From positions 821,495 through 885,494 of the forward strand of contig NZ_JAWXCX010000001.1 of NCBI RefSeq assembly GCF_033845285.1: 64,000 nucleotides of DNA, written 5' to 3'. This document shows, in pieces, positions 17,497 through 26,248 of this stretch. Each line of letters begins with the position of its first letter. Position 1 is the stretch's first letter. This DNA comes from Marinococcus sp. PL1-022 (GTDB lineage: Bacteria > Bacillota > Bacilli > Bacillales > Marinococcaceae). The notes beneath the pieces are model-generated. The model saw only the letters and a list, made by a program, of their open reading frames with translations, was not told the origin of the DNA and did no database searches. The translations under genes and the position numbers were made by a program.

Positions 17497-17919
17497 ATGT
17501 TTAAACGATTATTAATTGCAGTAGACGGCTCCGACCACTCTGCCCGTGCAGTGGAAAAAGCGATTGAAAGCATTGCGCCGGAGCTTTCCGAAGTTTATGC
17601 AGAGGTAGTTTATGCTACGACCTCCGCCCAGACGAAATCAAGCAGACTCAGCGAACACGAATTGTACATCCGGAAGCAGAATGAAGAAGAAATCCTGCAG
17701 CCGGCGGTCGAACGGCTGAGCGAAGAAGGAATAAGAGCAGAAAAAGTGGTGCTCCACGGGGACCCGGCAGCGGCTATTAGTGAGTACGCAAACGAATATG
17801 AATTCGATTGTGTTGTCGTGGGCAGCAGGGGACTGAACCCGCTGCAGAAAATGGTTATTGGCAGCGTAAGCAGAAAAATCGTGGAACAGATCCGTCATCC
17901 TGTGCTTGTTGTAAAATAG
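17497..17919 (+). CDS. Universal stress protein (UspA family)
   Basis: A 140-residue single-domain Usp. The N-terminal LIAVDGSDHSARAVEKA strand-loop-helix and the C-terminal ATP-binding motif GSRGLNPLQKMVIGSVSRKIV (G-2x-G-9x-G-S type) are both intact, so it is likely an ATP-binding form. Cytosolic. An AGGGGGGGAC site precedes ATG 17497. Its own terminator follows. No specific stress regulator can be inferred from the upstream sequence. Confidence 0.94.
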   Translation: MFKRLLIAVDGSDHSARAVEKAIESIAPELSEVYAEVVYATTSAQTKSSRLSEHELYIRKQNEEEILQPAVERLSEEGIRAEKVVLHGDPAAAISEYANEYEFDCVVVGSRGLNPLQKMVIGSVSRKIVEQIRHPVLVVK

Positions 17920-17936
17920 TTGTGCAGTGCTGACAT

Positions 17937-17968
17937 AAAAGCTGCTTTTTCTACAGGCAGCTTTTTTA
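17937..17968 (+). terminator. Terminator after usp
   Basis: AAAGCTGC pairs with GCAGCTTT, followed by a T run. Confidence 0.85.
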
Positions 17969-18073
17969 TTATCGGAATTCTTTTCCTGGTGTACGTTTGT
18001 CCATTACAAACAGGCACAGGAGTGATAGAATGGTTTTCGTGCTGAATAAATATTATACATAGGAGTTTTCCAC

Positions 18074-19549
18074 ATGGCAGAACAAGAAGAGAAATTAGAG
18101 AGAGCCGTAGGGGCAAAATCTATCGAAAAATTGGATTTCAGGCTTGGGGCGTTCGGTGCTGCAGTCCCGCTGTTGTTTTTTGTTGTCTGGGCGATCACCA
18201 CCAGTGTCCTTCAGCTGACCTCTGAGATTGGACTGGTCCTGGGGGCAGTGATCGGACTGACTCTTGGCATGCTGTTTAGTAAAAGCCGGTGGGCAGACTA
18301 CGCCCAGGGTCTGTTTGACGGACTGGCCCAGCCTATCGGCGTAATCGCCATGGTAGCCTGGTTTTATGCAGGAATGTTTGCACAGGTGCTTCAGGTAGGC
18401 GGTTTGGTGGAAGGGCTTGTATGGACAGGAATAGCCACAGGTGTGACTGGCGGCCTGTTCACCGCAGTAACATTCCTGCTTGCTGCAGTCTTCTCGACAG
18501 CAGTCGGTACCGGCTACGGTACGACCGTGGCGTTCTGTACGCTGATGTTTCCGGCCGGTGTAGCTACAGGAGCTGACCCAGTGATGCTGTTCGCTGCAAT
18601 ACTTGCCGGTGCAGTCTTTGGCGACAACCTTGCTCCTGTTTCTGATACTACGATCGTTTCCGCGACGACACAGAATGCGGATGTACCGGGTGTGGTGCGC
18701 AGCAGATTCAAGTACGCCATTGCAGCAGCTATTCCAAGTGCCGTATTATTTGCGGTATTTGGCGGGGGAGACGGCAGTGCTGCCGCCAGGGTTTCCACAG
18801 CAAGCGTGGTGGAGGACGTATCGCCGGGCGGCCTGATTATGCTTCTGCCATTTTTACTCGTGCTTATATTGGCATTATCCGGCCAGCATTTAATCACTTC
18901 GTTAACGTGGGGAATTGTGTCTGCCATTCCGTTAATCGTAATTTCCGGTCTTGGTTCCTTTTCGGACATTATTCGTTTTAACCCTGAAGCAGATGCGGTA
19001 GTTGAAGGCGCGTTAATCGATGGTATCACCGGCTATGTGAACATGGCCATATTGATTTTATTAATTGTGGCGGCAGCTTATCTGATGAGACTCGGTGGAA
19101 CGATGCAGGCGATTACCAACGGCCTGGTTCGCTGGATTAAAAATTCCGTACGCCGGGCGGAGCTCTCGATGTGGGGCATTGTAGCTCTTTTGAACAGTTC
19201 CATTACTATCAACACGGCTGCAGAAATTGCTGCGGCCCCGTTTGTCCGGGATATCGGGGAAAAGTACAGGATTCACCGTTACCGACGGGCGAATCTGCTT
19301 GACGCAGTAACATCTGCGCTTGGCTACATTTTTCCGTGGGGAGCTCCGGTGCTTCTTGGCTGGTCTACGATCCAGACAATGCAGGAGCAGTATAACTGGC
19401 TGCCGGTAGTCGAGCCTACTGCAGTATTTCCATTCGTCTTCCAGGGGTGGTTTCTTGTCCTGATTATGCTGCTTGCAGCAATTACCGGATGGGGGCGCCG
19501 GTACGAAGGAAAGAACGGGGAAGAGCTTCGCGAACGTCCTTCGGAATAA
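18074..19549 (+). CDS. Na+/H+ antiporter, NhaC family
   Basis: A 491-residue polytopic membrane protein of the NhaC (IT) superfamily. About 11-12 hydrophobic segments are visible. Family motifs include STAVGTGYGTTVAFCTLMFP and AGAVFGDNLAPVSDTTIVSA (near residue 185), where the GDNxxPxSD motif is characteristic. Such carriers exchange cytosolic Na+ for protons and support pH and salt homeostasis; some relatives exchange organic anions. AGGAG precedes ATG 18074. A perfect GTTTGT/ACAAAC repeat sits at about 17994-18010 upstream. Confidence 0.9.
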   Translation: MAEQEEKLERAVGAKSIEKLDFRLGAFGAAVPLLFFVVWAITTSVLQLTSEIGLVLGAVIGLTLGMLFSKSRWADYAQGLFDGLAQPIGVIAMVAWFYAGMFAQVLQVGGLVEGLVWTGIATGVTGGLFTAVTFLLAAVFSTAVGTGYGTTVAFCTLMFPAGVATGADPVMLFAAILAGAVFGDNLAPVSDTTIVSATTQNADVPGVVRSRFKYAIAAAIPSAVLFAVFGGGDGSAAARVSTASVVEDVSPGGLIMLLPFLLVLILALSGQHLITSLTWGIVSAIPLIVISGLGSFSDIIRFNPEADAVVEGALIDGITGYVNMAILILLIVAAAYLMRLGGTMQAITNGLVRWIKNSVRRAELSMWGIVALLNSSITINTAAEIAAAPFVRDIGEKYRIHRYRRANLLDAVTSALGYIFPWGAPVLLGWSTIQTMQEQYNWLPVVEPTAVFPFVFQGWFLVLIMLLAAITGWGRRYEGKNGEELRERPSE

Positions 19550-19555
19550 ATCAAC

Positions 19556-19590
19556 AGCGTGCTGCTTCGGCAGCGCGCTTTGTTTTGTTT
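19556..19590 (+). terminator. Terminator after nhaC
   Basis: A 10-bp stem capped by a TTCG tetraloop, followed by TTGTTTTGTTT. Confidence 0.9.
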
Positions 19591-19773
19591 ACAGGAAATT
19601 TTTGAAAAAACAGAGGCGGTTGTTATATTATCTGCGAAACAACAATACCATGATGAAAAAAATTAGTGAAAATGCATGAAAAAAGTTTCTAATTTGAATC
19701 AGAATAACCAATGAACTCTGCCTTTGAATTCTCTAATATAAAACGTAAGAAATTCAAAAAAGGTGGAGAATAA

Positions 19774-21216
19774 ATGAATGATCGCACAGAAGAGATGGAA
19801 ATGCAGCAGCCGCAGTCTGAGAAAAAACGCAGGTTTCAAATGCCTCATATTTACGTCATTTTATTCATTTTTACTGCTTTAGCAGCGATTGCCACCTACA
19901 TAGTTCCTGCCGGGACATTTGAGGAAATCCCGGGACCGGAAGGAAGAACAACGATTGATCCTGATTCCTACCAACAGATCGCTTCGGATCCGATAGGAAT
20001 CGTTGATTTTATGCTTGCCGTGCCGAATGGTCTGGTCGCGGCAGCTGAAGTAGTATTTTTCACCTTCGTGATTGGCGGTATGTTTATGGTGCTTCGCCGC
20101 ACCGGTATTATTGAAATTGCTGTGGACCGGTTAACACGGAAATTTTCAAACAAAAGCCTTGCGGTAGTACCTGTACTGATGTTTGTTTTTGCGTTCATTT
20201 GCAGCCTGATAGGCACCCAGGAGCTCAGTCTTGTGTACGTGCCTGTTATTTTACCGCTGATGATCGCCTTAAAGTACGACTCAGTGACCGCAGCGGCTAT
20301 TGCGCTAATCGCTACTACTGCAGGTTTTACCGCCGGCTTTCTGAATCCAATTAACACTGGGCTTGGCCAGCAGGTAGCAGACGTACCATTATACTCAGGG
20401 CTTGGGCTGCGTATCGCATTATTTTTGACACTGGCTGTTATCGGAGTTCTTTGGGTGATCAGGTACGCAAGAAAAGTAAAACAGCGGCCGGAAATGAGCC
20501 TGACCTATGAAGAAGACGAAGAAAAACGATCATTATACCTGCATACGGATGATACAAAAACGTATACTTTTCATAAACGTCAAAAAATTGCTTCCGCATT
20601 TATTTTCATATTTTTTGGAATACTCGTTTATGGTGTACTCGCCCAGGGGTGGTTCATGCTTGAAATGGCTGGATTGTTTATCATAATGGGCATTGTGGTC
20701 GGCATGATTGCAGGGTTGACACCGACTCAGGTTTGCGATGGTTTCAATGAAGGCTTTCGGGATGTACTGGTCGGGGCTATGATTGTCGGCGTTGCAAGAG
20801 CGGTAGCCGTAGTGATGGAGGAAGGACAGATCATGGATACAATAGTCCATGGCCTGGGCACAGCAGTAAGCGGTATGCCAGTCGTACTCAGCGCTGTCGG
20901 AATGTTCGTCATTCAATTTTTATTTAACTTCCTGGTTCCTTCAGGAAGCGGGCAGGCGCTCGTTACAATGCCGATCATGGCTCCACTCTCGGACCTTCTT
21001 GGAGTGACACGGCAGACCTCCGTACTTGCTTATCAGCTGGGGGACGGCTTAGGTAATATTATTTTTCCCACCTCCGGCTATTTCATGGCTACGCTCGCGC
21101 TTGCCGGGGTCCCATGGCACAAATGGGTGAAATTTTATTTTCCTCTGCTTCTTATCTGGATGGGGATCGCAATAATCTTTTTAACAGGAGCCCAGCTGCT
21201 GCAGTGGAACGGCTGA
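19774..21216 (+). CDS. YfcC-family membrane carrier
   Basis: A 480-residue integral membrane protein of the YfcC/DcuC-like group in the IT superfamily. After a charged N terminus, the first membrane span (IYVILFIFTALAAIATYIVPAG) leads into the conserved YIVPAGTF motif. Later motifs are SLIGTQELSLVYVPVILPL and, near the C terminus, FLVPSGSGQALVTMPIM with LGDGLGNIIFPTSGYFMATL. Relatives are annotated as amino-acid or short-chain fatty-acid carriers; the substrate is unknown. GGTGGAG precedes ATG 19774. It follows NhaC but has its own region upstream. Confidence 0.85.
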   Translation: MNDRTEEMEMQQPQSEKKRRFQMPHIYVILFIFTALAAIATYIVPAGTFEEIPGPEGRTTIDPDSYQQIASDPIGIVDFMLAVPNGLVAAAEVVFFTFVIGGMFMVLRRTGIIEIAVDRLTRKFSNKSLAVVPVLMFVFAFICSLIGTQELSLVYVPVILPLMIALKYDSVTAAAIALIATTAGFTAGFLNPINTGLGQQVADVPLYSGLGLRIALFLTLAVIGVLWVIRYARKVKQRPEMSLTYEEDEEKRSLYLHTDDTKTYTFHKRQKIASAFIFIFFGILVYGVLAQGWFMLEMAGLFIIMGIVVGMIAGLTPTQVCDGFNEGFRDVLVGAMIVGVARAVAVVMEEGQIMDTIVHGLGTAVSGMPVVLSAVGMFVIQFLFNFLVPSGSGQALVTMPIMAPLSDLLGVTRQTSVLAYQLGDGLGNIIFPTSGYFMATLALAGVPWHKWVKFYFPLLLIWMGIAIIFLTGAQLLQWNG

Positions 21217-21370
21217 GCGTGAGCAGTTTGCTTTGCATAGCTGCCGGTTATGAGTAGAATAGGTTCTGCATCAGCTTGAAGGATGTTTGAAAAGATGGGA
21301 GAGAGGAAAAGCATCTTTACATTCTTTCAGGCTAAATCAGAAAGTAATTGTGGAAAGGGTGACAATCGTC

Positions 21371-22033
21371 ATGGCAAAAAACGTATTAATGGTTGTAACA
21401 AGTCATTCCAAAGTGAACAATGAAGCAAAAACAGGCCTGTGGCTTTCCGAATTTGCGGAAGCATATATTGAATTTCAAAACAAAGGCTATAATGTAACTA
21501 TCGCAAGTGTAGACGGCGGAAAGCCGCCGATTGATGAAGGAAGCGTGCAGCAGGAAACGCGCCAGGAAATTCTGGATGCAGAAAAATACCTCGATGAGAC
21601 AGTACAGGTGGATACCGTTTCTGCTTCAGATTTTGATGCCATTTTCATTCCTGGAGGACACGGCGCAATGTTTGATTTGCCGGAAAGTCAAAAAGTCCAG
21701 GAACTGATCCGTGAATTTTATGAAGCGGACAAATACGTGGCCTCTGTCTGCCACGGCCCGGCGGCACTGGTTAACGTTACTCTTTCAAACGGGGAGCCGC
21801 TTGTTTCCGGTAAGCGGGTGAACGCTTTTACGGATTCTGAAGAAGAAGATACCGGCCTCACAGCACACATGCCGTTTCTGCTTGAAAGCCGTCTTCGTGA
21901 GCTTGGAGCCGAATTCGTTACGGCACCAAACTGGAGTGAGCACGTGGAATCCGATGGTTTCCTGATCACCGGACAAAATCCGCAATCGACAGAAGCTGTA
22001 GCCAAAGAATTCGTTCAAAAATTAGGCAGCTAA
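21371..22033 (+). CDS. DJ-1/PfpI-superfamily protein (Hsp31-like)
   Basis: A 220-residue class I glutamine amidotransferase-like protein. The nucleophile elbow is VCHGPAALVN (Cys near residue 124, followed by His). The upstream PGGHGAMFDLPES segment and the N-terminal EAKTGLWLSEFAEAY segment match the Hsp31/glyoxalase III branch, whose members convert methylglyoxal to lactate or act as chaperones. I start at ATG 21371; in-frame GTG 21359 is possible. It ends at a strong hairpin shared with the GDH gene. Confidence 0.88.
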   Translation: MAKNVLMVVTSHSKVNNEAKTGLWLSEFAEAYIEFQNKGYNVTIASVDGGKPPIDEGSVQQETRQEILDAEKYLDETVQVDTVSASDFDAIFIPGGHGAMFDLPESQKVQELIREFYEADKYVASVCHGPAALVNVTLSNGEPLVSGKRVNAFTDSEEEDTGLTAHMPFLLESRLRELGAEFVTAPNWSEHVESDGFLITGQNPQSTEAVAKEFVQKLGS

Positions 22034-22047
22034 AGCTGGCTGAAAAA

Positions 22048-22096
22048 AAGAAAGTCCCGGCTTTCCAACGAAGCGTTGGAGGCCGGGACTTTTTTG
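22048..22096. terminator. Bidirectional terminator between PfpI and GDH genes
   Basis: AAAGTCCCGGC (22051-22061) pairs with GCCGGGACTTT (22082-22092), with an inner CAACG/CGTTG stem. A and T runs flank both sides. Confidence 0.9.
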
Positions 22097-22138
22097 CAGA
22101 AAAGACCGTGCGGCTGCCGCACGATCTCATTTGTTGGA

Positions 22139-23518
22139 TTAATATAATTTTCCGCGAATATGAAGCATTGTACAGAGTGAGGTGATGGAATGAATATAGC
22201 AGTTCTGGCGAAGAGCAAAAGGATCGCCGAAAAACTCGGGAAGCACGCGGTCCATCGTTTCTTTCATTTTATCGTACAAAATCTTTGTGACCTGCTCTTC
22301 AGAATAATACAGTGTCTCCCGCCCCTGCAGCCACTCAGAATAAGATACGATAACGCCGCCGGCGTTGGCAAGGATGTCAGGGATAATGACAACACCCTGT
22401 TCGGCCAAAATGGCATCGGCTTCGGATGTAATAGGGGCGTTGGCCCCTTCAATAAGAATAGAGGCTTTAATATCCTGCACATTATCTTTATGAACGACTC
22501 CGCCGAGAGCGGCGAAAAATAGAGCGTCTACATCGAGGGAGAGAATATCGTCACGGTCCCGTATATCGGCACTAATGCCAATATCATGAATCTCCGCTTC
22601 AGTAGTGGGAAGATCCCCGTTATGATCGTTGGAGAAATCAAGAAGAGCAGGAATGTCGAGACCGTCTTCATTGTACAGCGTGACATTCTGGTCGCTTACG
22701 GAAACCACCTTCGTATCGAGATAATCACAGTTATACGCCTGTATTGCAGTAATTGATCCTACATTTCCGAAGCCCTGAACAGCTATGGAAAGCGGCCTGC
22801 CATAGAATTCAAGCGCAGTTTTGAAAAATTTATTTTCCGATGTCTGGAATTCATCGCGCCGGTTTTTCAGAAAGTCATGAAGCAGGTAGCGTAAAGTAAA
22901 GTAAACACCTTTTCCGGTAGCTTCTCTTCTGCCAAGAGAGCCACTATTTTTTACGCTTTTGCCGGTAAAGCTTCCCCGATATGGAATGCCGGGGTTAATA
23001 TTTTTGTATTCAGCCATCATCCAGTCCATTTCTCTGGCACTCGTTCCGGCGTCTGGAGCAGGAATATCCTTATCCGGACCGATTACATCGTTGAAGTACT
23101 GAACGTATTTTTTGCATACGAGATTTAAATCTTTTTTAGAGAAATCCTTTGGATTAATGCTGATGCCGCCTTTGCCGCCGCCAAATGGCACGTCGTGAAG
23201 AGCATTTTTAATAGTCATCAAAGAAGCAAGGGAAGAGACTTCTTCTTCATTAACGCTTTCGTGAAAGCGGATGCCGCCCTTATAAGGCCCCATGGTGTCG
23301 TTGTGCTGCACCCGGTACGCTGGCACGCGTACTACTTCGCCGTTTTGAAGGGGAACACGGAGAAACGATTTGTGTACATGGTTGGGGGTGGAAAGGATGG
23401 AAATAAGAGAGGAAAAGGCTGTTTCGCGCTCCTGTCCTTCATAGTCGGGCAGGAAAGTCTTATCCTGCATCAATGCATCGAGCGATTCCTGAATAATCTT
23501 TGTCGCTTTATCTGACAT
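22139..23518 (-). CDS. Glu/Leu/Phe/Val-type dehydrogenase (glutamate dehydrogenase)
   Basis: An amino-acid dehydrogenase interconverting glutamate and 2-oxoglutarate, or a branched-chain analogue. Hallmarks are GPYKGGIRFH (near residue 79), the catalytic-lysine motif PFGGGKGGI (near 110), PAPDAGTSAREMDWM and the Rossmann motif VQGFGNVGS. At 459 residues it is about 30 longer than RocG/GudB. The extra residues are mostly an insertion before the Rossmann domain (LHDFLKNRRDEFQTSENKFF), and the C-terminal region is unlike RocG (SYSEWLQGRETLYYSEEQ). Cofactor and substrate preference are therefore uncertain. AAGGAGG precedes ATG 23518. Confidence 0.88.
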   Translation of the reverse strand: MSDKATKIIQESLDALMQDKTFLPDYEGQERETAFSSLISILSTPNHVHKSFLRVPLQNGEVVRVPAYRVQHNDTMGPYKGGIRFHESVNEEEVSSLASLMTIKNALHDVPFGGGKGGISINPKDFSKKDLNLVCKKYVQYFNDVIGPDKDIPAPDAGTSAREMDWMMAEYKNINPGIPYRGSFTGKSVKNSGSLGRREATGKGVYFTLRYLLHDFLKNRRDEFQTSENKFFKTALEFYGRPLSIAVQGFGNVGSITAIQAYNCDYLDTKVVSVSDQNVTLYNEDGLDIPALLDFSNDHNGDLPTTEAEIHDIGISADIRDRDDILSLDVDALFFAALGGVVHKDNVQDIKASILIEGANAPITSEADAILAEQGVVIIPDILANAGGVIVSYSEWLQGRETLYYSEEQVTKILYDKMKETMDRVLPEFFGDPFALRQNCYIHSITSLCTMLHIRGKLY

Positions 23519-23724
23519 ATAATGTCCTCCTTAAGGTATTTGTACCTATGTAAGTAGTTCTAGTAAAGGATACCACTTTTCAGAACACTGCAAACGGATT
23601 CGGGGAAATTGTCATTAAAAAATTGTAGCCTTTGAGCGGATAAGTTGCGTTTGAAAAAACGATGCGTGCATACTAACTTTTGTATACTGCTTATATTATG
23701 TGCACGAGAAAGGAAGTCGTAATA

Positions 23725-24837
23725 ATGACAGAGGAAACATCCAATCAGCAGGCGGCAGCTCCTTTATTTGAGCCCTTTCAAATAAAAGATCTGCATCTTG
23801 AAAACAGAACAGTAATGGCCCCGATGACAAGAGGGTTTTCCCCGGGCGGCATACCAAACGAAGACGTTGTCGCCTATTACCGGCGCCGGGCTGAAAATAA
23901 TGTGGGACTGATTGTTACGGAAGGGACCGGCATCAATCATCCTGCCAGCGTGGAAGACCCGGGAGTGCCGGCATTTTACGGCGAAAGAGCCCTGGAAGGA
24001 TGGGAAAAAGTTGTAGAGGCAGTGCATGAAGCGGGAGGAAAAATCATTCCCCAGCTATGGCACGTGGGCATGACCCGGCCGGTTGGAGCAGAGCCGAACT
24101 CTGAGGCTATGCCAATTGGGCCCTCCGGTTTAGCTTTAAGCGGCGAAGCGGTATCTGCACCGCTTACCGGGGAAGAAATTGAGGAACTGGTGCAGGCTTA
24201 CGCAGACGCTGCGGCAGCGGCGAAGCGTATTGGCTTTGACGGCATTGAAATCCACGGTGCCCACGGATATTTAATTGACCAGTTTTTCTGGGAGCAGACC
24301 AATAAGCGTACGGATCAGTACGGCGGGAACTTTGTCGAACGGACCAGGTTTGCCGTGGAGGTAATCGAAGCCTGCCGCCGGGCTGTAGGCGAAGATTTCC
24401 CTATTTTCTTCCGGTTTTCGCAGTGGAAAATGTCTGATTTTGAAGCGAAGCTTGCAGCCACGGCAGACAAACTGTCCCAGTTTCTGGAGCCGCTGTCTGA
24501 AGCAGGTGTAGACGTCTTCCACTGCTCCACCCGCCGCTTCTGGGAGCCCGAATTTGACGGTTCTTCATTGAATCTTGCAGGCTGGACAAAATATTTAACC
24601 GGCAAGCCTTCTGTTACGGTAGGGTCTGTAGGGTTGAACGGCGTTTTTACAAGCTTCGATAAAGCAGAAAATGATGATATCCAGGAATTAGTCAACCGGC
24701 TCGAAAATGATGAATTTGACCTGGTTGCAGTGGGCCGTCCGCTGTTAACGGATCCGGCCTGGGCGAAAAAGATGCAGGAGGGCAGAACGGAAGATCTGGT
24801 TCCGTTTACCAAAGACGCATTAAGTGAGCTGTATTAA
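23725..24837 (+). CDS. NADH:flavin oxidoreductase (old yellow enzyme family)
   Basis: A 370-residue FMN-dependent ene-reductase-like TIM barrel. Features in order are FEPFQIKDLHLENRTVMAPM, QLWHVGMTRP, the active-site stretch IEIHGAHGYLIDQFFWEQTN with N-terminal His pair, the YGGN motif, and LVAVGRPLLTDP at the phosphate site. It lacks the C-terminal FeS/FAD domains of 2,4-dienoyl-CoA reductases, so it is a classical OYE. Physiological substrate unknown. ATG 23725 has AAAGGAAG 8 nt upstream and is preferred over the upstream in-frame start. Divergent from GDH. Confidence 0.92.
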   Translation: MTEETSNQQAAAPLFEPFQIKDLHLENRTVMAPMTRGFSPGGIPNEDVVAYYRRRAENNVGLIVTEGTGINHPASVEDPGVPAFYGERALEGWEKVVEAVHEAGGKIIPQLWHVGMTRPVGAEPNSEAMPIGPSGLALSGEAVSAPLTGEEIEELVQAYADAAAAAKRIGFDGIEIHGAHGYLIDQFFWEQTNKRTDQYGGNFVERTRFAVEVIEACRRAVGEDFPIFFRFSQWKMSDFEAKLAATADKLSQFLEPLSEAGVDVFHCSTRRFWEPEFDGSSLNLAGWTKYLTGKPSVTVGSVGLNGVFTSFDKAENDDIQELVNRLENDEFDLVAVGRPLLTDPAWAKKMQEGRTEDLVPFTKDALSELY

Positions 24838-24859
24838 GTCCGATTGTCTGTGAATCATG

Positions 24860-24891
24860 AACTCTCCGGCCGATGCCGGGGAGTTTTTTTA
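24860..24891 (+). terminator. Terminator after the OYE gene
   Basis: AACTCTCCGGC-CGAT-GCCGGGGAGTT followed by a T run. Confidence 0.92.
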
Positions 24892-24966
24892 TATTGGATG
24901 TGTGAATGATGACGGTGAGGGAAAAGAGGAAGAGTGTTCTAATACATATTTAGTCAGGAGAAATAA

Positions 24967-26199
24967 ATGAAAAAAACGAACACCGCAGCAGGAACCTCTG
25001 TTTTAAACAATCCACAAAATATCGTTTCGCTAGTATGCGTACTTATTGTACTTGCACTTTCTTTCATTTCTTATCAGGTATCGGGCTGGCAGTATGTCAT
25101 TCTGCTCTGGATTGGCTTTTTTCTTGGCTTTTCTCTTTTTCACGCCCGCTTCGGCTTCTCGGCCGTTTATCGGCAGATTATTGAAAAGGGCAATACTGAA
25201 ATGCTCCGGGCTCATATGCTGATGCTCATTCTCGTATCGACTTTTTCAGCTGCAATTTTTATTATCAGTCCAGCTTTATTTGGCACCGTCCCTATTCCAG
25301 CGCTCTCTGCTGTGAGCATCGGATTGATAGCCGGTGCTTTCATTTTCGGTTTTGGTATGGAAATAGGCAGCGGTCTTGCTCCTTCTTCATTTTATGAAGC
25401 AGAGGGCGGCAGAACCGCTTTGATTTGCACATTGGCCGGTTTTACGGCGGGGGCAATGGGAGGGGCTGCCCATTTTGGCTTTTGGAACACCTCCCTTCCT
25501 TCGTTTGATCCAGTATCGCTGGCGGTGGATACAGGAATCGGTTACATATGGGCCTGGGTCATTCAAATGGTTTTTCTCGGATTAGTTGCTTTTGGCTCGT
25601 ATGTGCATAAAAAACGAACAAGGCCTCCGGCACTTCCGCCGCTGCCTTCGGCTGCAAGCTGGAGCCGGATAATTTTTGGCTCCTGGCCCCTATGGGTCGG
25701 TGCTGTTATCCTGGCCGTATTAAATGCGCTCATTTTTCTCGTGCAGGGAGAGCCGTGGAAGCTGACAGCTTCCTTTTCTCTATGGGGCTCAAAGATAGCT
25801 ATGGCTCTTGGAATGAATGTGAGCGGCTGGACATACTGGTTTGAACAGGGCCAGTTTGTTGCCCTTCATCAATCGGTACTAATGGATTCCATGAGCATTA
25901 TTAATTTCGGTGTGATTTCCGGCACTGTAGTCACTTTAGCGATGAACCGCCAGCTCCGGTTTTCGGGTATCCCCCTGCGGGTTGCTTTAATCGCCCTGAT
26001 TGGGGGAGGGCTGATGGGATACGGGGCCAGTATTTCATTTGGTGCCAATATTGGTGCGTATTTCAGCGGTATCGCCTCCTTCAGTCTGCACGCGTGGATA
26101 TGGCTTGTCATGGCTGTACTTGGTGTGTATACGGCCTATTACCTCAGCAATCAACTGCCTTTGTACCGGTACAGAGAAGGCAGAAGAGCCGATAAATAA
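24967..26199 (+). CDS. YeeE/YedE-family membrane protein lacking the motif cysteines
   Basis: A 410-residue, roughly 10-11 span protein of the YeeE/YedE (TsuA) sulfur-compound transporter family. Two copies of the family repeat are recognisable: near residues 128-146 (FGFGMEIGSGLAPSSFY) and 350-372 (GYGASISFGANIGAYFSGIA). In typical members these repeats carry a cysteine (GGCASGTLYR-like and YGCNIGA-like). Here the aligned positions are Leu137 and Ala360, and only two cysteines occur in the whole protein, neither in these motifs. The transported compound may therefore not be thiosulfate. AGGAG precedes ATG 24967. Confidence 0.82.
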   Translation: MKKTNTAAGTSVLNNPQNIVSLVCVLIVLALSFISYQVSGWQYVILLWIGFFLGFSLFHARFGFSAVYRQIIEKGNTEMLRAHMLMLILVSTFSAAIFIISPALFGTVPIPALSAVSIGLIAGAFIFGFGMEIGSGLAPSSFYEAEGGRTALICTLAGFTAGAMGGAAHFGFWNTSLPSFDPVSLAVDTGIGYIWAWVIQMVFLGLVAFGSYVHKKRTRPPALPPLPSAASWSRIIFGSWPLWVGAVILAVLNALIFLVQGEPWKLTASFSLWGSKIAMALGMNVSGWTYWFEQGQFVALHQSVLMDSMSIINFGVISGTVVTLAMNRQLRFSGIPLRVALIALIGGGLMGYGASISFGANIGAYFSGIASFSLHAWIWLVMAVLGVYTAYYLSNQLPLYRYREGRRADK

Positions 26200-26234
26200 A
26201 AAAAGCCTCCCAGGGCGTTGTCTGCCTGGGAGGC
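26196..26234 (-). terminator. Terminator of fumC
   Basis: GCCTCCCAGG (26205-26214) pairs with CCTGGGAGGC (26225-26234). The T run is on the minus-strand side; the hairpin lies just downstream of the convergent YeeE gene as well. Confidence 0.85.
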
Positions 26235-26248
26235 ATTGTTATCATTTC

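Noticed and set aside
18514-19029. 171-codon minus-strand frame inside nhaC
   Set aside because: Antisense shadow of the antiporter with no ribosome binding site or recognisable domain.
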